From contig CAJTDB010000003.1 of NCBI GenBank assembly GCA_910574965.1, positions 1 to 64,000 of the forward strand: a DNA stretch of 64,000 nt, read 5' to 3'. The notes under the pieces are model-generated. The model saw only the letters and a program-made list of their open reading frames with translations. It was not told where the DNA came from and made no database searches. Each line of letters begins with the position of its first letter. Position 1 is the first letter of the stretch. This document shows, piece by piece, positions 14,794 through 22,805 of this stretch. This DNA is from Lachnospiraceae bacterium. Its GTDB lineage: Bacteria; Bacillota; Clostridia; Lachnospirales; Lachnospiraceae. Position numbers and translations under genes: made by a program.

Positions 14794-16952
14794 AAGCGTT
14801 TCCTCCTTCCAATCGATGAGTTCTCCCACTCTTCCTCAGAAATATGATCATTTGAGAACATTTCAAAATACTCAGCCTCTATCTGTTCTGCCGACATGCC
14901 ATAGGATGATTGACTTTGGGCTTTAAGCTCAGCAGCATCCCGCAAGACCGGAGGCGGAGGCAATGTTTGTCCCTGTATCCACCCCGTGCTTTTTCCGGCA
15001 GACTGGAACGATGTATAAATCTGATACCGCGGCAGACTCATAAAATCTTCGATGGATAATTCCGGCGCCATGCCAGCAGCAATTCTGGCATCCACAGAAT
15101 TAAGTCCGAAAAATATCTTGTTACGGGTATTGGCGTTGATACCTGATCGGATATCCGGTGGAAGCTGATCAAAATACTGGTGCGCTAATGTCAGTCCAAG
15201 TCCCAAGCCTCTTGCCTGTGCTAAAGCATCTGATAAATCAGTAGGCAGGCTGAGATAATCCTGAAGCTCGTCAATATACATCTCTACCGGAAATCTGCGT
15301 TCCGGCGGTAATTTGGCACGGGACAAAGCCAGCGTCCAAGTCAGACCAACGATCAAACTGCCAAGAAGCCGGGCACTTTCCGAACCGATCAATCCTTTAT
15401 TGAGAGGAACCAATACGATCCGACGTTTGCAGAATAAATCCGTAAGATCAAATTTTGGTTTTGCCTGCCCCAAAACATTACGAAGCCCCGGTCGAAGTAG
15501 AAACTGGCGTAGCTTATTTAATACAGGTTCAATTTGCTGACGACGCTGCAATTCGCTGAGTGCCTCAAACTGTTCCCAGAAGGGTCTCAGAGCCATCTTG
15601 TCTTTTATCTTTTTGGTGATATTCCGGCGAAAATTCTCATCTGTCAGCAAGGCCGGAAGCCATAAGAGCGTTGCACCTTCAACATCCACCAAGGTCAACA
15701 GTGCAGCACTGAGAATATCCTGAATTCTCACTCCCCAGCTGTCACGCCAGATCTCTTTAAGTACGCCAAGAACAGCATCCGCAATCAGTGTTGAACTCTC
15801 ATGATTTTTGAATGCTAATGGATTGAATCCAACCGGACAGGCATCACCGGGATCAATGACAATCACGTCGCCTGTACGTTGTTCAGGAATCCGTGAAAGA
15901 ATATCATTTATCAGGTCAGCCTTCGGGTCAATGACCAGAACGCTGCGCCCAGCCTTAATGTCCGCCAGAATCAAGTGTAACATGGCTGTTGATTTTCCTG
16001 AACCAGTCGGGCCAATCAGGTGAGTATGTTCCAGAGAATCTTTTATGGGGATACTGAGTTTTTTGGGGACAGATGCGTCCATACTCACCGCAAACCCACG
16101 ATCATTATTCAGATTGATCGGAGCTTTGTACCATGCTGGCGGCAGAAGGAGCTTAGGGTGAAGTCCGGGTGTACCCGGAAGCTCATCCTCTCCTGCCGGA
16201 AGTAAGAGAAAACTTGTCAGTTCCTTTACAGATAACTGTAATGGGAAATGCCATGGTACATATGCAAGATTTATATGATTGGAGAAAGCTTTTTCCTCCC
16301 GGATATGTACACCGGCAGAGTCAAGAATCTTCAATGCTCCAAGCAGTCCTCGAAGACGCGCTGCAGCATGATCACCGGAGGCTCCAATGCGGACAACCGC
16401 CTGAAATACCTGTTGTTCGGCTTTTTCACGAACATTTTTACGGCTTTCCGTTGTAGCCTTACCAACGTTGCCCAGAATTACCTGCAGCCAAGTAATATGT
16501 GGGTCTGGCAGATCGGCCGGAACAGGGGTGGGCGCATAAGCCCGCCCCAATATAACCTGTACAACTGTCTCCGTATTCGTTTTATCCTCAGCCAATGCTG
16601 CCAGTCCCGCCCGGATGACTGCTGCGGTAATATCCGTTCTTAAAGAAAGCCGGGGATGTGTTACCTTGAGCTGACGGGAAATTGTGACCGGATGACGTAC
16701 CTCTAAGGAGATATCATGGAACTGAATATCACCATGGGCATGGAGAGCCTCCTCGATGCTTCTCATATATTTCCGATCAGCGCCCAAAAGATGAGTGACT
16801 TTTCCATTGTGACCGCGTGTTTCCCAGACAACAGCTCCTCTGGGAGAAAAAGCGGCGAGGTGTGAGAATGCCTCCCACACTGCCGTCGTTTCAAACTGTC
16901 TCTGCCAGACCACCTCCCGCCAGATAATGTTTTCTATATTATGTTTTCTCAT
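14790..16952 (-). CDS. TraG/HerA-type DNA-transfer ATPase (coupling-protein-like)
   Basis: A 720-aa protein with its start at 16952 behind AAAGGAG. Walker A is GPTGSGKST (about residue 325) and is followed by VLVIDPKADLI. Walker B is in VEMYIDELQDYLSL. The TraG-D C-terminal region includes QARGLGLGLTLAHQYFDQLP. There are no obvious N-terminal membrane helices, unlike classical coupling proteins, but the next gene downstream of the transcription start encodes a small two-helix membrane protein that could supply the anchor. It should move DNA during transfer of the element. No relaxase or VirB4 gene is visible. Confidence 0.85.
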   Translation of the reverse strand: MRKHNIENIIWREVVWQRQFETTAVWEAFSHLAAFSPRGAVVWETRGHNGKVTHLLGADRKYMRSIEEALHAHGDIQFHDISLEVRHPVTISRQLKVTHPRLSLRTDITAAVIRAGLAALAEDKTNTETVVQVILGRAYAPTPVPADLPDPHITWLQVILGNVGKATTESRKNVREKAEQQVFQAVVRIGASGDHAAARLRGLLGALKILDSAGVHIREEKAFSNHINLAYVPWHFPLQLSVKELTSFLLLPAGEDELPGTPGLHPKLLLPPAWYKAPINLNNDRGFAVSMDASVPKKLSIPIKDSLEHTHLIGPTGSGKSTAMLHLILADIKAGRSVLVIDPKADLINDILSRIPEQRTGDVIVIDPGDACPVGFNPLAFKNHESSTLIADAVLGVLKEIWRDSWGVRIQDILSAALLTLVDVEGATLLWLPALLTDENFRRNITKKIKDKMALRPFWEQFEALSELQRRQQIEPVLNKLRQFLLRPGLRNVLGQAKPKFDLTDLFCKRRIVLVPLNKGLIGSESARLLGSLIVGLTWTLALSRAKLPPERRFPVEMYIDELQDYLSLPTDLSDALAQARGLGLGLTLAHQYFDQLPPDIRSGINANTRNKIFFGLNSVDARIAAGMAPELSIEDFMSLPRYQIYTSFQSAGKSTGWIQGQTLPPPPVLRDAAELKAQSQSSYGMSAEQIEAEYFEMFSNDHISEEEWENSSIGRRKRL

Positions 16953-16968
16953 TGCCCACTCCTTTCTC

Positions 16969-17163
16969 CTACCATTGTCCCGCATCCCTCCAATGTCTGT
17001 ATATGCGCCAACAAATAAGGACGATCAGACCAACGACAGCAAGAAGTAACAGTATTGGCCAGACTTCTTCCAGATACCGTACAGCAGTTCTGATGAGCCA
17101 GGCGCTTAGAGCGAAGATAAATGCACATTCGAGCAGCCGGTTTAAGAATCCTCTTGGCTCCAA
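16969..17163 (-). CDS. Small two-helix membrane protein (64 aa)
   Basis: The TTG start at 17163 has a perfect GGAGG eight bases upstream; no ATG is available in frame. There are two membrane segments (about 10-26 and 33-52) and a basic C-terminus. It lies between the MT-A70 gene (3 bp) and the coupling-type ATPase gene (16 bp). It probably anchors the ATPase to the membrane; this is inference from position. Confidence 0.65.
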   Translation of the reverse strand: MEPRGFLNRLLECAFIFALSAWLIRTAVRYLEEVWPILLLLAVVGLIVLICWRIYRHWRDAGQW

Positions 17164-17166
17164 ACA

Positions 17167-17748
17167 TCACACCTCCTCCCCCAGAGCTTTGGCGCTGTAT
17201 CTGGGGACGGGATAGTCCGGGATGATAATGTCACTGTCAATCTCATTACCCCAAACATCCCAGCCAGGTTGTCGACGACGCGCGAACAGCTCCAGATATG
17301 GACCATATGATAATCTTTCTATGATCGCAAACTGCTCCTCCGGCTTGTGACTGTGATCCTGTTGCGGTGCAAATACCCAGTTGGGCTGAGAATTGAATTT
17401 AACCGGTGCTTTGCCGCGAGTGGCAAACAAGCATGTTTCTGAAGCATTTCTGATATAATTTCCCAGCAAAAGCCGTGGTTTGATCCAGTAAATCGGACTG
17501 CGGAAAGTAAATCCCCATGCCTTGACAACGTCCAGTCCTTCCTGTAACAACCCATTCGGTATCCAAAGGTAAAGATGAGCATTATCTTCACACAGGTCTG
17601 CTATTGGCATAGACTTGATCCGCTCCAATGACATCAGCTCGTAATGACTCTCTGCGCTGCGGTTACTGTATCTGCCCCGTTGATTGATGCTCCAGGGCGG
17701 ATCAGCAAGAATTGTTCTAAATTTTTTAGCTGCAGGTACTTTGTTCAT
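17167..17748 (-). CDS. MT-A70 family adenine-N6 methyltransferase
   Basis: A 193-aa protein with its start at 17748 (AAAGGAG). The catalytic motif DPPW is at about residues 16-19, LYLWIPNGLL gives the second strand and FARRRQPGWDVWGNE the C-terminal MT-A70 signature. It transfers a methyl group from SAM to the N6 of adenine. Phage and element members act on DNA, often to escape restriction. No restriction endonuclease is nearby, so it is an orphan methylase of the element. Confidence 0.9.
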   Translation of the reverse strand: MNKVPAAKKFRTILADPPWSINQRGRYSNRSAESHYELMSLERIKSMPIADLCEDNAHLYLWIPNGLLQEGLDVVKAWGFTFRSPIYWIKPRLLLGNYIRNASETCLFATRGKAPVKFNSQPNWVFAPQQDHSHKPEEQFAIIERLSYGPYLELFARRRQPGWDVWGNEIDSDIIIPDYPVPRYSAKALGEEV

Positions 17749-17830
17749 AAAATCTCCTTTCTTTTCTGGTGGGACTTTTGACCAGATTAAAGCAAAAGTC
17801 ACACCAGATAAAAAACTTAACCGGAACTAC

Positions 17831-17858
17831 TTTACACAGCGATAAGACATGGTATAAT
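17831..17858 (+). promoter_or_regulatory. Orphan plus-strand promoter
   Basis: TTTACA (17831-17836), a 16-bp spacer and TATAAT (17853-17858). It faces into the minus-strand genes at 17931-18496. No plus-strand gene follows, so it could drive an antisense or small RNA. Confidence 0.4.
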
Positions 17859-17930
17859 AGATGTAAAATCGTCAATATGATGCTGTAAAAACCGCTGTTG
17901 TAATAATTTCAGGGATCGACAGATAATGGT

Positions 17931-18176
17931 TTAATTGTTATCCTTTTCACTAACATCCATGTCTTCCCAAAATCCGCCTTCACGACAAGCCTCATGAATC
18001 ATGCTGCAGTAGGCCTCCAGACTGTCAGACTGCAAAGTAAAGCGGTCTTCTAACATGTAGGAAAGCTGACGGTTCTCTCTTTTTAGCCTGTGATAATCGC
18101 TGTAGCAGATCAGCAAAAAGATAATCAATAAGGTCAGGCATATGCTCAGTATGAGCAGGATTATGACTTGCAGCAC
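17931..18176 (-). CDS. Small membrane protein with cytoplasmic coiled segment (81 aa)
   Basis: The GTG at 18176 is chosen since GGGAGG stands eight bases upstream; it begins two bases after the stop of the preceding gene. One strong membrane helix (residues 3-26, Ile/Leu-rich) is followed by a charged helix (SDYHRLKRENRQLSYML) and an acidic tail. The family is not recognised. It is translated together with the 105-aa protein. Confidence 0.6.
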   Translation of the reverse strand: MLQVIILLILSICLTLLIIFLLICYSDYHRLKRENRQLSYMLEDRFTLQSDSLEAYCSMIHEACREGGFWEDMDVSEKDNN

Positions 18177-18178
18177 AA

Positions 18179-18496
18179 TTACCACCTCCCAACTTTTTCA
18201 ACCGCTTTTTGTGCATACGCTGCCAGAATCGCCTGGTAATACTGACTACCTTGCGGAGCAATCGTACTCAATCGTCCGGCCATTACGGCAAGTGCTCCCG
18301 TGTGTTCCAACGCTGTCTGTGCAAGTAAGGCGCGACAATGATCATTTCCTGCCTGCAACATAGCGTCCTGCAACATCAGACTCCCGGAGCGGGATGAAAG
18401 CAGCAGACTGATGCTGCGCTTGGCTGGTGACGGGTCAATAATGTCATCTGCCAGGATTGCGGTAGGATCTTCGGTGTACCTGTTTTTGTTTCTCAT
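18179..18496 (-). CDS. Hypothetical helical protein (105 aa)
   Basis: The start at 18496 has AGGAGG nine bases upstream; the longer frame to 18673 lacks one. The N-terminus is polar (MRNKNRYTEDPTAILADDII) and the rest is Ala/Leu-rich and probably all-helical (SLMLQDAMLQAGNDHCRALL). No motif is recognised. It is the first gene of the element's minus-strand transfer module. The 216 bp upstream, to the terminator at 18711-18746, should carry its promoter. Confidence 0.55.
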   Translation of the reverse strand: MRNKNRYTEDPTAILADDIIDPSPAKRSISLLLSSRSGSLMLQDAMLQAGNDHCRALLAQTALEHTGALAVMAGRLSTIAPQGSQYYQAILAAYAQKAVEKVGRW

Positions 18497-18710
18497 GGAA
18501 TCTTCCTCCTTGTTTTTATTTAGAGGATTATTTTTCCTCTTACTTCGTAGGTCGTGAAAAGACGGGATTATTAACACATTGTGAGAAAAAATTTGAAATT
18601 TTGACAAAAACCGGGAAGATGGGTTTGGAGATTCCAATATAGACAGTGTGAGAATGGAAGATGATATATCCATTTATAGAAGAAATCCATTTTCTTTTAG
18701 AATACAAAAA

Positions 18711-18746
18711 AGCCTCATTTCTGTACATTTTTGTAGAAATGAGGCT
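18711..18746 (-). terminator. Strong terminator after the Xre gene
   Basis: A perfect 12-bp stem, AGCCTCATTTCT (18711-18722) / AGAAATGAGGCT (18735-18746). On the minus strand it is followed by TTTTTTG and begins right at the stop codon of the Xre gene. Confidence 0.85.
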
Positions 18747-18947
18747 TTAGTCTTTATAATGCGTTGCGATGTCTTCAATATTGCAGTCTAATATGTTGCA
18801 GAGGGTATTCAATGAGTTTGTACTGACGCCCTCATTCTTTCTGAGCCGATGCAAAAGAGATTTACTCAAGTGGTGGTCATGAGTCAGATTATACTGAGTA
18901 ATCCCTTTTTCCTTCATAGTCACCCACAATTTATCGTATTTAATCAT
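18747..18947 (-). CDS. Xre/Cro-type repressor
   Basis: A 66-aa protein with its start at 18947, where it begins MIKYDKLWVTMKEKGITQYN; AAGGAAC lies upstream. It is a minimal Cro/C1 HTH with the LHRLRKNEGVSTNSLNTLC recognition region and an ILDCNIEDIATH end, a type very common in Clostridia. It is divergent from the promoter at 18967, so it probably controls that promoter and possibly itself. Confidence 0.85.
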   Translation of the reverse strand: MIKYDKLWVTMKEKGITQYNLTHDHHLSKSLLHRLRKNEGVSTNSLNTLCNILDCNIEDIATHYKD

Positions 18948-18966
18948 ATCTCGATGTTCCTTGTGC

Positions 18967-18995
18967 TTGTATTGGAATAATTTTACCTCTATAAT
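18967..18995 (+). promoter_or_regulatory. Sigma-A promoter for the 107-aa gene
   Basis: TTGTAT (18967-18972), a 17-bp spacer and TATAAT (18990-18995). It overlaps the region just upstream of the divergent Xre gene, as expected for an Xre-controlled promoter. Confidence 0.6.
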
Positions 18996-19073
18996 GAACA
19001 TGTCCAAAAGGTTCTATTTTCAGACCCCAAGACAAATTTTGAGAAAGCAAAGGACAAAAAGGTGCTGAAGAAA

Positions 19074-19397
19074 ATGGAATTGTATTTACTGCTCCTTGTT
19101 GTAGCCTGTTTCATTCCCAAAAGTGCAGGCAGAATCTGCCGGAAGAACCTTCGCGAATTTGAGATTTTTCAGAGTATCAAAGTAGGATCGGATAATTTTG
19201 AGAGAACAAGCTTAGAGGTGATTATCAATCTGGAGAACTATGATATTGATGAAATGTTTGACGCCGTAAAAAGTTACCAAATAAGATTGAATGGGGAGTC
19301 TGACGAATTGAACATACGATTATACAGAAACAAGGGCGATCTGTTTCTTTCAAACCCAGTCGCTGAGAAAACATTTTATAAAGATTCAGACGAATGA
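19074..19397 (+). CDS. Hypothetical secreted or membrane-anchored protein (107 aa)
   Basis: The ATG at 19074 follows AAGGTG; a GTG at 19062 is also possible. The first 19 residues (MELYLLLLVVACFIPKSAG) are a hydrophobic segment that could be a signal peptide or anchor. The rest is a small alpha/beta domain (TSLEVIINLENYDIDEMFDA). No family is recognised. The promoter at 18967 is probably under Xre control. Confidence 0.55.
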   Translation: MELYLLLLVVACFIPKSAGRICRKNLREFEIFQSIKVGSDNFERTSLEVIINLENYDIDEMFDAVKSYQIRLNGESDELNIRLYRNKGDLFLSNPVAEKTFYKDSDE

Positions 19398-19450
19398 TAG
19401 CGCCCGTTCAGGTAAAAATCATTTTCTGCTACAGATGGACAACCTAAAGA

Positions 19451-19473
19451 GTCCTAAAACCATGTTTTAGGAC
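19451..19473. repeat. Perfect 10-bp inverted repeat GTCCTAAAAC-CAT-GTTTTAGGAC
   Basis: It lies 27 bp past the stop of the tyrosine recombinase gene. There is no T-run on either strand, so it is more likely a recombinase or attachment-type site than a terminator. Confidence 0.45.
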
Positions 19474-19499
19474 GCGACCAGGCAACATACATATAGTAT

Positions 19500-20072
19500 T
19501 TATAACAGCTCCAGACCACAGTAGGCTTTATCCAGATCATCCTGTACGATTCCAAGATAACGTCGAGTTACTTCATAATTGCTGTGATTGTATATATGCA
19601 TAATTACAACCGGGGATACCCTGCCGCTCGTCCAGGCATGATATCCCCATGTTTTTCTGAGACTGTGACAGGCGATCTTTCCCATTACTCCTTCAGCCAC
19701 CGCTGCCTCATGAATGATCCTCCATGCCTGTACCCGGCTGATCGGTTTGGCATCCTTCCGATTATTAGCAAAAATAAACTCACCGCGCCTCTTGGGGAAA
19801 TACTGTTTTAAGGCTTCGAGCGCCCGTTTATTCAGGGCAATGATCTTGGATTTACCGGTTTTCTTTTCCTGTAAGGCAATATGTGCCCGAAATGCCTTTT
19901 TCTCTTCGTCGTATACATCAGACCATTTCAGCTGCAGTAAGTCGCTGATCCTGAGCGCTGTATATACGCCCATAACTACCAGCACATAATTACGTAGTTT
20001 CCCACGTTTCTGATAATATTCTGCTATTGCACGTAATTGTGCCTTATCTCTGATTGGTTCTGTTGCTGCCAT
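19500..20072 (-). CDS. Short tyrosine recombinase (190 aa)
   Basis: It has the catalytic domain only: Arg in [10 protein letters not shown] (about 42), Lys in [17 protein letters not shown] for the HxxR box, then [12 protein letters not shown] with the nucleophilic Tyr. The usual N-terminal SAM-like core-binding domain is missing. Short stand-alone integrases of this kind are frequent in Firmicutes and may act in inversion or in small elements. The start ATG at 20072 has AAGGGGG upstream. Confidence 0.88.
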   Translation of the reverse strand: MAATEPIRDKAQLRAIAEYYQKRGKLRNYVLVVMGVYTALRISDLLQLKWSDVYDEEKKAFRAHIALQEKKTGKSKIIALNKRALEALKQYFPKRRGEFIFANNRKDAKPISRVQAWRIIHEAAVAEGVMGKIACHSLRKTWGYHAWTSGRVSPVVIMHIYNHSNYEVTRRYLGIVQDDLDKAYCGLELL

Positions 20073-20380
20073 AACTAAATCAAGCCCCCTTGTCTGTAAT
20101 ATGTTTGAGTATAACCTATTTCTGACAATGTGGGCTTGGTAACTTTATTCCTCTTTAGTTCCTAGTTTAACATCATTTTGGATGGATTTCAACATCAAAA
20201 TACGCCATTTTACGTGGCTTTATACGTTTATGCAAGGGACCAGAACAAATTTCTACAGAGGTATGGTTACATAATGGCTCTTTCCTGAGAAAAACATATC
20301 CAGAATGTAACATAAGAGGAAAACTGTTACATCTTAATATGCATGGCATTGAATCATGTCTGAAAGGAGGAATATGGAGT
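20073..20380. other. Divergent intergenic region with ATGTAAC inverted repeat
   Basis: There is no gene here. ATGTAAC (20305-20311) and GTTACAT (20326-20332) form a 7-bp inverted repeat, and a further GTTACAT is at about 20266. They lie just upstream of the gene at 20381 and could be operators. The AT-rich remainder should hold the integrase promoter, but I see no consensus box. Confidence 0.4.
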
Positions 20381-20707
20381 ATGACGTGCGAGATTCACGG
20401 TTACATTTCTACCAATAGTAGTGTTTGCCCAATTTGTAGTAATGAGTACAATGAACTTCGAAAAGCCGGCAAGCTTTCCCCCAAGATCCCTATGTGGAGC
20501 CTCGGCATCTTTCAAGATATTAAAATGCTTCGTGTGATAGCTGAACGCGAGGGGTGCCCTGAAGATCAGATCCGCAAAGCTATCGACGAGTATATCGAGG
20601 AAAAGGGGGAACTCCAGAGAAGAGGTATCGAAGTCTCAGAGAGGTGGAAGAAAGAGGAACGAGAAAGGGCGGCACGTGAGAAAGAAAATGCCTATTTCGG
20701 CGTTTAG
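20381..20707 (+). CDS. Zinc-ribbon protein (108 aa)
   Basis: The ATG at 20381 has AAAGGAGG upstream. The N-terminus has CEIHG and CPICSNEY, a CxxH...CxxC zinc site in the first 25 residues. A conserved-looking middle (IPMWSLGIFQDIKMLRVIAE) and a charged helical tail follow. The next gene encodes a protein with the same plan. No defined family is recognised. It is probably a small regulator made with the neighbouring surface-protein genes. Confidence 0.65.
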   Translation: MTCEIHGYISTNSSVCPICSNEYNELRKAGKLSPKIPMWSLGIFQDIKMLRVIAEREGCPEDQIRKAIDEYIEEKGELQRRGIEVSERWKKEERERAAREKENAYFGV

Positions 20708-20788
20708 GTCGAATCAACTTTTGCACTGACTATACTTTGCAAAATGTGGTAATGCATCGTTCTTGCCTATCCAAATCGTTCAGCGTAG

Positions 20789-20801
20789 GAGCCACCGGCT
20801 C
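20789..20801 (+). repeat. Small hairpin element (GTTCAG...GCCACCGGC type), copy 1
   Basis: GAGCC-ACC-GGCTC within GTTCAGCG...CAGCCTG, after the first zinc-ribbon gene. A related, longer hairpin follows the second zinc-ribbon gene (21303-21325). Confidence 0.45.
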
Positions 20802-20851
20802 AGCCTGTTCGACGAATCTTACTAAATTTTCAAAGAAAGGTGGTGTTTAGT

Positions 20852-21256
20852 TTGTCGAACGAATATCCTACATGCATGCTCTGTGGTAAACAACTTTTTG
20901 ATGACGATGAGGCTTGTCCGGGGTGTTATTCTAGGTATGCTAATGATATCAAACATGGTAAACCTCCGAAGGGCATCAAGCCAAGATTCTTTACCATGGG
21001 GCATTTTATCAGATTCGGTGTCTTGAATCAGGCAAATCGTGTATTAAATGATCCGGAATGCCATATTACTATGACGAAGGATGCCCTAGAGAAGGTCCTA
21101 CATGTTCATAGCCAGGAAGAATTGACACAGGAAATTGTCCAGCAACGATTTGAAGAAGAGCTCGACAATTTACGTTGCCATCAGGAGGCTATTGAGTCAT
21201 ACGAGCGTCCTAATAAGAAAGAGGAAGAACGGCGCAAGAAGTTTAGCCTGTACTGA
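20852..21256 (+). CDS. Zinc-ribbon protein (134 aa), paralogue-like
   Basis: The TTG start at 20852 has AAAGGTGG eight bases upstream, which beats the GTGs inside the ribosome site. Residues 8-28 hold CMLCGKQLF and CPGCYSRY, a Cys4 zinc ribbon. The middle (PRFFTMGHFIRFGVLNQANR) matches the plan of the 20381 gene, and the C-terminus is a long charged helix. I infer common descent with that gene. The function is unknown. Confidence 0.65.
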   Translation: MSNEYPTCMLCGKQLFDDDEACPGCYSRYANDIKHGKPPKGIKPRFFTMGHFIRFGVLNQANRVLNDPECHITMTKDALEKVLHVHSQEELTQEIVQQRFEEELDNLRCHQEAIESYERPNKKEEERRKKFSLY

Positions 21257-21302
21257 AGTCGGCATAGGGAATAGTGATATTATTCCTACTCAAACTGTTC
21301 AG

Positions 21303-21325
21303 AGCCGAAGCCACTGGCTTCGGCT
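21303..21325 (+). repeat. Perfect 10-bp hairpin AGCCGAAGCC-ACT-GGCTTCGGCT, copy 2
   Basis: It follows the second zinc-ribbon gene within GTTCAG...CTGTCC, like the hairpin at 20789. A further CCCC-GTTC/GAAC-GGGG hairpin follows at 21344-21364. No T-run; either could still pause or end transcription. Confidence 0.5.
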
Positions 21326-21408
21326 GTCCACCGCATGATTAACCCCCTGTTCATACGAACGGGGCATCATTTATGCCTGCTATCTTAAATAGTAGCGTTG
21401 AGCCTTAC

Positions 21409-21414
21409 TATAAT
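21409..21414 (+). promoter_or_regulatory. -10 box TATAAT for the DUF11-type lipoprotein gene
   Basis: A perfect TATAAT 66 bp before the start at 21480, with only a weak -35 (about 21386-21391). Confidence 0.45.
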
Positions 21415-21479
21415 AGGATTTTATGACAGCAGCATCTTGTTCTGTCAAAATCAAAATAAACAAAAATGGAGGGAAACAA

Positions 21480-22805
21480 ATGAAAAAGAAAATGTTCGTA
21501 ACCATATTAGCGGCATGCCTGCTATGCAGTGCCTGCAGGCAAAACAGTACAGTGGGAGATACGAATACGGAAGCAAACACCCAAACAGCAGAAACTCCTG
21601 AGAATACGGAAAACAATGTCGCTTCGTCCACAGAATCTACCGCGGACACTGACAAAGCTAACACCGATGAACCGATTTTAGATGAGGATAATACTGATGA
21701 TACGACATGGAATGTTCGTCCAACCTATTCACTCCAAGAGATAAACGAAGGTAAACTCGAAGGTGTTACTTTTAATTCTATCATACTGCAAGACTCGGAT
21801 TATGAATGGTATAAGAACACTCACGATGGACAGCCTATCCCGGAAGGTACCCTCCGCAACGAGACCAACTTCGTTGGCGCTCGCATTGCCGGCGAGGATA
21901 AAGGTGCCGCGAACGTCTGGGAAGGCGATCAGATCCCTGTCGAAGATGGTGAGACTTATATTATTCGCCTCTATGTTCATAATAACAATTCTAATGGCGA
22001 AGAGGGCGCAGCGGAGAACACTCAAGTACGTTTTTATGTTCCGCAAACCGCATCAAAAGATGTTACGGTGAATGGATGGATCAGCGCTTCAAATGCCACA
22101 GAAGAAAATGGCTATGTTGACGATGTGACCTTTACGAGTGATACAGCGTTTCACCTTGAATATCAAGAGGGATCTGCTCTTCTCGAAAATGGCAATTACG
22201 CCAGTGGCGCCGGTGTCACGCTTACCGATGCTATTATTAATCAAGGCGATCTTAGTACTGACGTTGCAGAGGAATGGGTTAAAATCGGCTATAATGACCT
22301 TGACGGCATTATTCCCGGAGGCTATGAGTACATCAATTATGTTACGATTGAAGTCAAAGCCATTTTTGATTATGACTACGTTACTGAAACCAAAGTACGG
22401 CTCGTTGGTGATGAGGATAACGAATGGCAAGATACCATCGAAGCCAAGCTCGGCGATAAAGTCGAGTTCCAGATCGAGTATAAAAATACCAGCGATAAAG
22501 AGCAGACGGATGTTAGTATCCGTGATGTCCTGCCATCCAATTTGCAGTATATCAGCGGATCAGCAAAACTTTACAATGCCAATCACTCAGAAGGTGCAAC
22601 ATTTTCTGAGGACTTTCTTGTTGAAAATGGTGTAAACATTGGAGGTTATACTTCCAACTCAAATGCCATTGTCCGTTTCCAGGCAGAAATAGTTGATGAG
22701 GATCTGGTATCTGGTTCAAATACATTGGTCAACTGGGGTCGTGCTGGTGTTGGTACGAAGACCATTCAGGATTATGCAAGGGTGGTAGTACATATTGAGA
22801 AGTAA
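21480..22805 (+). CDS. DUF11-type surface lipoprotein
   Basis: A 441-aa protein with its start at 21480 (GGAGGG seven bases upstream). The signal peptide MKKKMFVTILAACLLCSAC ends in an LCSAC lipobox, so it should be lipidated and face outwards. An acidic Thr/Asn/Glu linker (about 20-75) precedes a domain very close to the ectodomain of the protein at 6024-7331, ending in the DUF11 beta-sandwich (GDKVEFQIEYKNTSD). The C-terminal membrane helix of the paralogue is absent. Its last 11 bp overlap the next gene. Confidence 0.82.
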   Translation: MKKKMFVTILAACLLCSACRQNSTVGDTNTEANTQTAETPENTENNVASSTESTADTDKANTDEPILDEDNTDDTTWNVRPTYSLQEINEGKLEGVTFNSIILQDSDYEWYKNTHDGQPIPEGTLRNETNFVGARIAGEDKGAANVWEGDQIPVEDGETYIIRLYVHNNNSNGEEGAAENTQVRFYVPQTASKDVTVNGWISASNATEENGYVDDVTFTSDTAFHLEYQEGSALLENGNYASGAGVTLTDAIINQGDLSTDVAEEWVKIGYNDLDGIIPGGYEYINYVTIEVKAIFDYDYVTETKVRLVGDEDNEWQDTIEAKLGDKVEFQIEYKNTSDKEQTDVSIRDVLPSNLQYISGSAKLYNANHSEGATFSEDFLVENGVNIGGYTSNSNAIVRFQAEIVDEDLVSGSNTLVNWGRAGVGTKTIQDYARVVVHIEK

